A stretch of DNA of 64,000 bases from Conexibacter woesei Iso977N (GTDB lineage Bacteria > Actinomycetota > Thermoleophilia > Solirubrobacterales > Solirubrobacteraceae): the NCBI RefSeq assembly GCF_000424625.1, contig NZ_AUKG01000002.1, positions 620,001-684,000 of the forward strand, read 5' to 3'. Position 1 is the stretch's first letter. Each line of letters opens with the position of its first letter. A program made the translations under genes and the position numbers. Positions 60,889 to 64,000 of this stretch are shown piece after piece. Under the pieces are notes generated by a model. That model searched no databases and was not told the origin of the DNA. It saw nothing but the letters and a program-made list of their open reading frames with translations.

Positions 60889-60967
60889 GCGCGCGGACTC
60901 TAGTCGTTTACTCAGTCTCAACCATGTAGAACCCCTGCCCGACCGGCAAGAGCCCTCCGGGGCGTGC

Positions 60968-61723
60968 CTACCGCACGCGCGTCTGCCCGTCCGGCCCGAC
61001 GACGCTCGCGTGGACCTCGACGGCGTCGTCGGCTGTGGTGTCGCCGGCGGCGAGTGGCACGGTGGCGACGAACGGCTGCAGCACGAACTGCTTGGGGAAG
61101 GACGCGGCCTCTGCGCGGCCCTGGGCGGTGAGCCCCCCGGTGGGCCCGTCCGGCGGGATCACGACGGGCAGCGTGAGCTGGCGGTCGCTCAGGTGGATCT
61201 CGGACGAAGTCGTGTCGTCGACCGAGACCGAACTGACACGGGAGCCGGCGTCGACCACGCCGTAGACGACGGCGGTCCGGGTGCCATCGGCGCCGTGGAC
61301 GACGTCGACCGCGGTCTCGACGGACGGCGGCTCGTCATGGAAGTTGAACGCCAGGTTCATGCCACTGCGGCAGCCCACGCCGCGCCACGGCGCCTGATCC
61401 TGGGCCGGTGCGGTGAGGCAGAGCGTCGTCCCGGAGCTGCCGAGGTAGGCCGCGCCCACCCAGGGCGTGCCGTCCGGGAGCGTGGCGGAGAGGTCGACGC
61501 GATGGCTCGCGTCATGGTCGGGCGCCACGAAGGGGGGAAGGTCGAGACCCGCGAGCGGGTCGCCGGTGATGACCTGCGCGGTCCCTGCGGCCGCGAACGG
61601 CAGCAGCGCGAGACAGGCGGCGGCGATGGTGATCCGCCGGCGCCGGATCGCCACGCGCCGTTGGCCCGCTCGCAGCAGCTCGGCGCCGATCTCGTCCACG
61701 ATGTTGCGTGTCGCCGCGGTCAT
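60968..61723 (-). CDS. single-TM protein paired with ECF sigma factor
   Basis: The 251-residue product has a short N-terminus (IVDEIGAELLRAGQRRVAIRRRR), one helix (ITIAAACLALLPFAAAGTA) and an external domain. The domain has two Cys (TTLCLTAPAQDQAPWRGVGC) and repeated strands (ETAVDVVHGADGTRTAVVYG). It lacks a zinc anti-sigma motif. ATGA overlap with the sigma gene implies a regulatory role like the pairs at 2400 and 50764. Its sequence is not obviously related to either. Confidence 0.73.
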   Translation of the reverse strand: MTAATRNIVDEIGAELLRAGQRRVAIRRRRITIAAACLALLPFAAAGTAQVITGDPLAGLDLPPFVAPDHDASHRVDLSATLPDGTPWVGAAYLGSSGTTLCLTAPAQDQAPWRGVGCRSGMNLAFNFHDEPPSVETAVDVVHGADGTRTAVVYGVVDAGSRVSSVSVDDTTSSEIHLSDRQLTLPVVIPPDGPTGGLTAQGRAEAASFPKQFVLQPFVATVPLAAGDTTADDAVEVHASVVGPDGQTRVR

Positions 61724-62289
61724 CGGGAGGTCCCTTCTCGTAGTCCGCGCCCGAGCGACGCGAGCCCCCGGCTCACGCGCTGGCGCAGGGTTTGCTGGGT
61801 GTGGCCGATCTCGCCGGCGAGCTCCGCGTAGTCCTGGTCGTCGACCACGCGGCCGAGCACCGCTTCTCGCTGGTCGGGCGGCAGGTCGGCGACGAGCGAC
61901 CACAGCTCATCGCCTTGGCGTTCTGCGTCGATTCGCTGCTCCGCGGCCTCGTACTCGTCCTCGGTGAAGGCGAGCTCCCGCATGCCGAGCCGCTCCCGCG
62001 CCGACCGCTCGGAGCGTTGACGACGCCACGCGTCGTACATCTTGTGGTTGGCGATCGCGAACAGCCACGCCCGCAGCGGATACGGCCCAGCCTTGTACTG
62101 ACGCGAGCTCACCAGCGCCGCGGCGAACACCTCGGCCGTCAGATCGCTCGCCAGCTCGATGCTTCCCGTCCGCCGCAGCAGGTACGACAGCACGACATCG
62201 GCATGCCGCCGGTACACGACGGCGAACGCCTCCGGCTCGCGCCGCGCCATCTTCATCAACGCATCGTCTGGCAGTGCCTGGAACTGCAT
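61720..62289 (-). CDS. ECF RNA polymerase sigma factor
   Basis: The 189-residue protein has region 2 (FAVVYRRHADVVLSYLLRRTG, SDLTAEVFAAALVSS, WLFAIANHKMYDAWRRQ) and region 4 (QREAVLGRVVDDQDYAELAGEI and TQQTLRQRVSRGLASLGRGL). It resembles the sigma factor at 1840 more than that at 51834, sharing the LLRRT and QRVSRGL/KRVSRGL blocks. TGTCACACTTCC lies 26 bases upstream of the ATG and may be its own -35 element. Confidence 0.92.
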   Translation of the reverse strand: MQFQALPDDALMKMARREPEAFAVVYRRHADVVLSYLLRRTGSIELASDLTAEVFAAALVSSRQYKAGPYPLRAWLFAIANHKMYDAWRRQRSERSARERLGMRELAFTEDEYEAAEQRIDAERQGDELWSLVADLPPDQREAVLGRVVDDQDYAELAGEIGHTQQTLRQRVSRGLASLGRGLREGTSR

Positions 62290-62314
62290 CTGTCTTTCTT
62301 CTCGCGCCAGGGGC

Positions 62315-62326
62315 GGAAGTGTGACA
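62315..62326 (-). promoter_or_regulatory. ECF-type -35-like element (TGTCACACTTCC)
   Basis: The element lies 26 bases upstream of the sigma ATG. GTCACA is shared with GGTCACAACC upstream of the sigma gene at 1840 (1801-1810). Autoregulated ECF promoters often carry TGTCACA-type -35 boxes. Confidence 0.4.
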
Positions 62327-62451
62327 GCAGCGTCTTCGCTCCCTCAGCGTTCGGGAGAGCTTGAGGGGTCGGGCGCGGGAGATCCTGCCGCGCCTTCATG
62401 CGTCCCGGGTGATGCCCGCTCACCTCGCCGGGATGCAGGGTCCGGCGGGCG

Positions 62452-63483
62452 ATGACCACGGGAGACGAGGCGGGAGCGGTCGCGCCGGGCGCGGGCGCTG
62501 GAGCCGGCTGGCGGCGGCGGGTCCTGACGGGCGAGCTGCGCAGCGAGGACGAGATCCGCGATGCGGTGTTCCTCTTCAGCGGCGACGTGTTCGCCAAGCA
62601 GAGCCGGTTCTGGCTGTTGTTGATGGTGTCGGCGGTGATCGCGACGGCGGGCATCATCGGCGACTCGACCGCGACGGTGATCGGGGCGATGATCGTCGCG
62701 CCGCTGGGGACGCCGATCCAGGGGATCGCGGCCGGGATCGCCGACGGCGACGGGCGCCAGCTCGGGCTGTCGGCCGCGCTGGTCGTCGGCGCGGGCGTCG
62801 CGGTGATCCTGCTGGCCGCGCTGATGGCGGTCGTCCTGCCGGAGCTGCACGCGCCCGCCGACAACTCGCAGATCACCGCGCGGGTCTCGCCGACGATCGT
62901 CGACCTCGTCGCGGCGGCCGCGACCGGGATGGCGGGCGCGTTCGCGGTCTCGCGGCGCGACATCGGCGACATCCTGCCGGGCGTCGCGATCGCGATCTCG
63001 CTGGTGCCGCCGCTGGCGGTCGTGGGGGTGACGGCGGTCGAGGGCGACTGGCACGGCGCGCTCGGCGCGCTGCTGCTGTTCGCGACCAACGTGCTGGCGA
63101 TCGTGGTCGTCGGCACGGTCGTGTTCGGCGCGGTCGCCGGGCTGCGCGGCGAGGCGCGCCCGCGCCGCGCCTACGCGGTGGTCGGCCTGGCGGCCGTGGT
63201 GGTCGTCGGCGCGCTGGCGGCCGTCACGACCCAGACCGTCCGGCTGTCGAACTGGCGCGACGCGGGCGGCCGGATCGCGGCGAGTTGGGCGCGGGAGCAC
63301 GGCGAGCGGCTGCTGCAGACGCGCTTCGAGGGCGACCAGCTCGTGTTCGTCGTCGAGGGCCGCGGCACCGCGGCCGACGACGCCCAGCTCCCCGGCCGCC
63401 TGGGCGGGACGATCCCGGCCGGGACGACCGTCGTCGTCAACCGCGTGGACGGCAACCGCCACGGCGCGGGCACGGTCCCGTAG
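62452..63483 (+). CDS. DUF389-family membrane protein
   Basis: The 343-residue protein has the DUF389 domain. After an N-terminal soluble segment (GELRSEDEIRDAVFLFSGDVFAKQSRF), about six helices follow with the conserved STATVIGAMIVAPLGTPIQGIAAGIADGD and IAISLVPPLAVVGV. A C-terminal soluble tail of about 90 residues follows. The family has no established function. The 162-base gap upstream lies between divergent genes and shows no clear -10 box for this strand. A 13-bp hairpin follows the stop. Confidence 0.9.
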   Translation: MTTGDEAGAVAPGAGAGAGWRRRVLTGELRSEDEIRDAVFLFSGDVFAKQSRFWLLLMVSAVIATAGIIGDSTATVIGAMIVAPLGTPIQGIAAGIADGDGRQLGLSAALVVGAGVAVILLAALMAVVLPELHAPADNSQITARVSPTIVDLVAAAATGMAGAFAVSRRDIGDILPGVAIAISLVPPLAVVGVTAVEGDWHGALGALLLFATNVLAIVVVGTVVFGAVAGLRGEARPRRAYAVVGLAAVVVVGALAAVTTQTVRLSNWRDAGGRIAASWAREHGERLLQTRFEGDQLVFVVEGRGTAADDAQLPGRLGGTIPAGTTVVVNRVDGNRHGAGTVP

Positions 63484-63518
63484 GGCGCGCGGTTCACCCT
63501 CGCGAGATGACGCCCGCT

Positions 63519-63548
63519 CATCCGCCCGCGCGCGAGCGTGGGCGGATG
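63519..63548 (+). terminator. 13-bp hairpin with GCGA tetraloop after the DUF389 gene
   Basis: CATCCGCCCGCGC pairs with GCGTGGGCGGATG (one G-U pair) around GCGA, a GNRA tetraloop, 36 bases after the stop. It is a good intrinsic-type terminator without a T run. Confidence 0.65.
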
Positions 63549-63598
63549 GCCGGCCTCCCCGACGCGACGGACGCCCGCGGCCGCGGCGTCGCGCGGCC

Positions 63599-64000
63599 AT
63601 GAGCCCGCAGCTCGGCGACCGGGTCGAGGCGGCGATCGAGCGGCGTGCCGACGTCGCCGAGGAGGTGGCGACGCCGCCGCCCGCGAGGGGGAGCCTGCGC
63701 AGGACGATCGTCTGGCTGGTGATCACGGGGATCTCGCTGTACCTGGTGTTCCCGAGCGTTGTTGAGGTCCTTGGCTCGTGGCGCCAGATCGAGAGGCTGT
63801 CGGTCGGCTGGCTGATCCTGATGGCGGTCCTGCAGGTCCTGACCAACGCCTGCCTCTGGGACCTGCAGCGCACCGCGCTGCGCACGCGCGCCTGGCGGCC
63901 GGTGATCGCGTCGCAGCTGGCGGGCAACGCGCTGTCGAAGATCGCGCCGGGCGGCGGGACGCTCGGCGCGGCGCTGCAGTACCGGATGCTCGTCGCCGCG
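63599..64000 (+). CDS. UPF0104/YbhN-type flippase-like membrane protein, 3' end outside window
   Basis: The visible 134 residues start at an ATG and run to the edge. A 35-residue charged head is followed by helices TIVWLVITGISLYLVFP and LSVGWLILMAVLQVLTNACLW. The family signature NALSKIAPGGGTLGAALQYRML comes next, the start of the LPG-synthase transmembrane (flippase) region. Full-length members have about 320-350 residues. Without the C-terminal part, a fused synthase domain cannot be excluded. Confidence 0.85.
   Translation, partial: MSPQLGDRVEAAIERRADVAEEVATPPPARGSLRRTIVWLVITGISLYLVFPSVVEVLGSWRQIERLSVGWLILMAVLQVLTNACLWDLQRTALRTRAWRPVIASQLAGNALSKIAPGGGTLGAALQYRMLVAA

Noticed and set aside
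63507-63602. A 31-codon frame between the DUF389 and UPF0104 genes
   Set aside because: It runs through the GNRA-loop hairpin, has no hydrophobic or conserved feature, and is easily expected by chance.

Overview
The window is a stretch of very GC-rich (roughly 70 percent or more), gene-dense actinobacterial chromosome. The gene set, the ATGA/GTGA gene overlaps, and the many starts that lie 6-8 bases after a TAnnnT box suggest a member of the Thermoleophilia (Solirubrobacterales; Conexibacter, Baekduia or Solirubrobacter type). That placement is an inference from gene content and style, not from a marker gene. I see no rRNA, tRNA, CRISPR array, insertion sequence, prophage or plasmid function. 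It reads as ordinary chromosome rather than an island. No gene-free stretch exceeds about 230 bases.

Layout. 1-3.6 kb: a CocE/NonD-type hydrolase cut by the window edge, then an ECF sigma factor with a membrane partner. 3.6-7.5 kb: a thiamine-binding protein and a zinc ribbon, divergent from a cytochrome c maturation block (CcmE, CcmF, a CcmI-like stub) and SecG. 7.6-18.4 kb: a subtilisin-like protease with C-terminal repeats, an SDR, an RDD protein, the TldD/TldE pair, an iron-type alcohol dehydrogenase and several exported proteins of unknown function. 18.4-26.8 kb: two exporters with palindromic operators, a LysR regulator, DUF488, a fumarylacetoacetase-family enzyme, an RsbW-like ATPase and an aldehyde dehydrogenase. 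26.8-34 kb: a PrsW-type protease next to a DyP peroxidase that carries an encapsulin cargo tag, then NAD synthetase, ribokinase, a sulfide:quinone reductase-like flavoprotein and a guanine deaminase-like enzyme. 34-37.5 kb: modABC molybdate transport preceded by a Tat-exported ferritin-like protein and overlapped head-to-head by a lipoprotein. 37.6-45.8 kb: a sedolisin followed by a surface or stress module of two VWA proteins, a small His-rich exported protein, an OmpR-type two-component system, MoxR and DUF58. 45.8-64 kb: a drug exporter, a second (NarL-type) two-component system, a second ECF pair, a peroxiredoxin, an acyl desaturase with its ferredoxin reductase, a TetR/hydrolase pair, a carbonic anhydrase, an epoxide hydrolase, a third ECF pair with exported proteins, a DUF389 protein and the start of a UPF0104 flippase-like protein.

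Main observations. (1) The DyP peroxidase ends in an encapsulin-loading peptide, but no shell gene is in the window. (2) Direct repeats with an 11-bp period precede the VWA, response-regulator and MoxR transcription units around the OmpR-type regulator. (3) Strong unassigned inverted repeats sit in the promoters of the desaturase reductase/BKACE pair and of an MFS exporter. (4) CcmE is the Cys type but has Phe where Tyr is expected. (5) Three ECF sigma factors are each fused by ATGA to a single-TM partner that lacks a zinc-finger anti-sigma domain.
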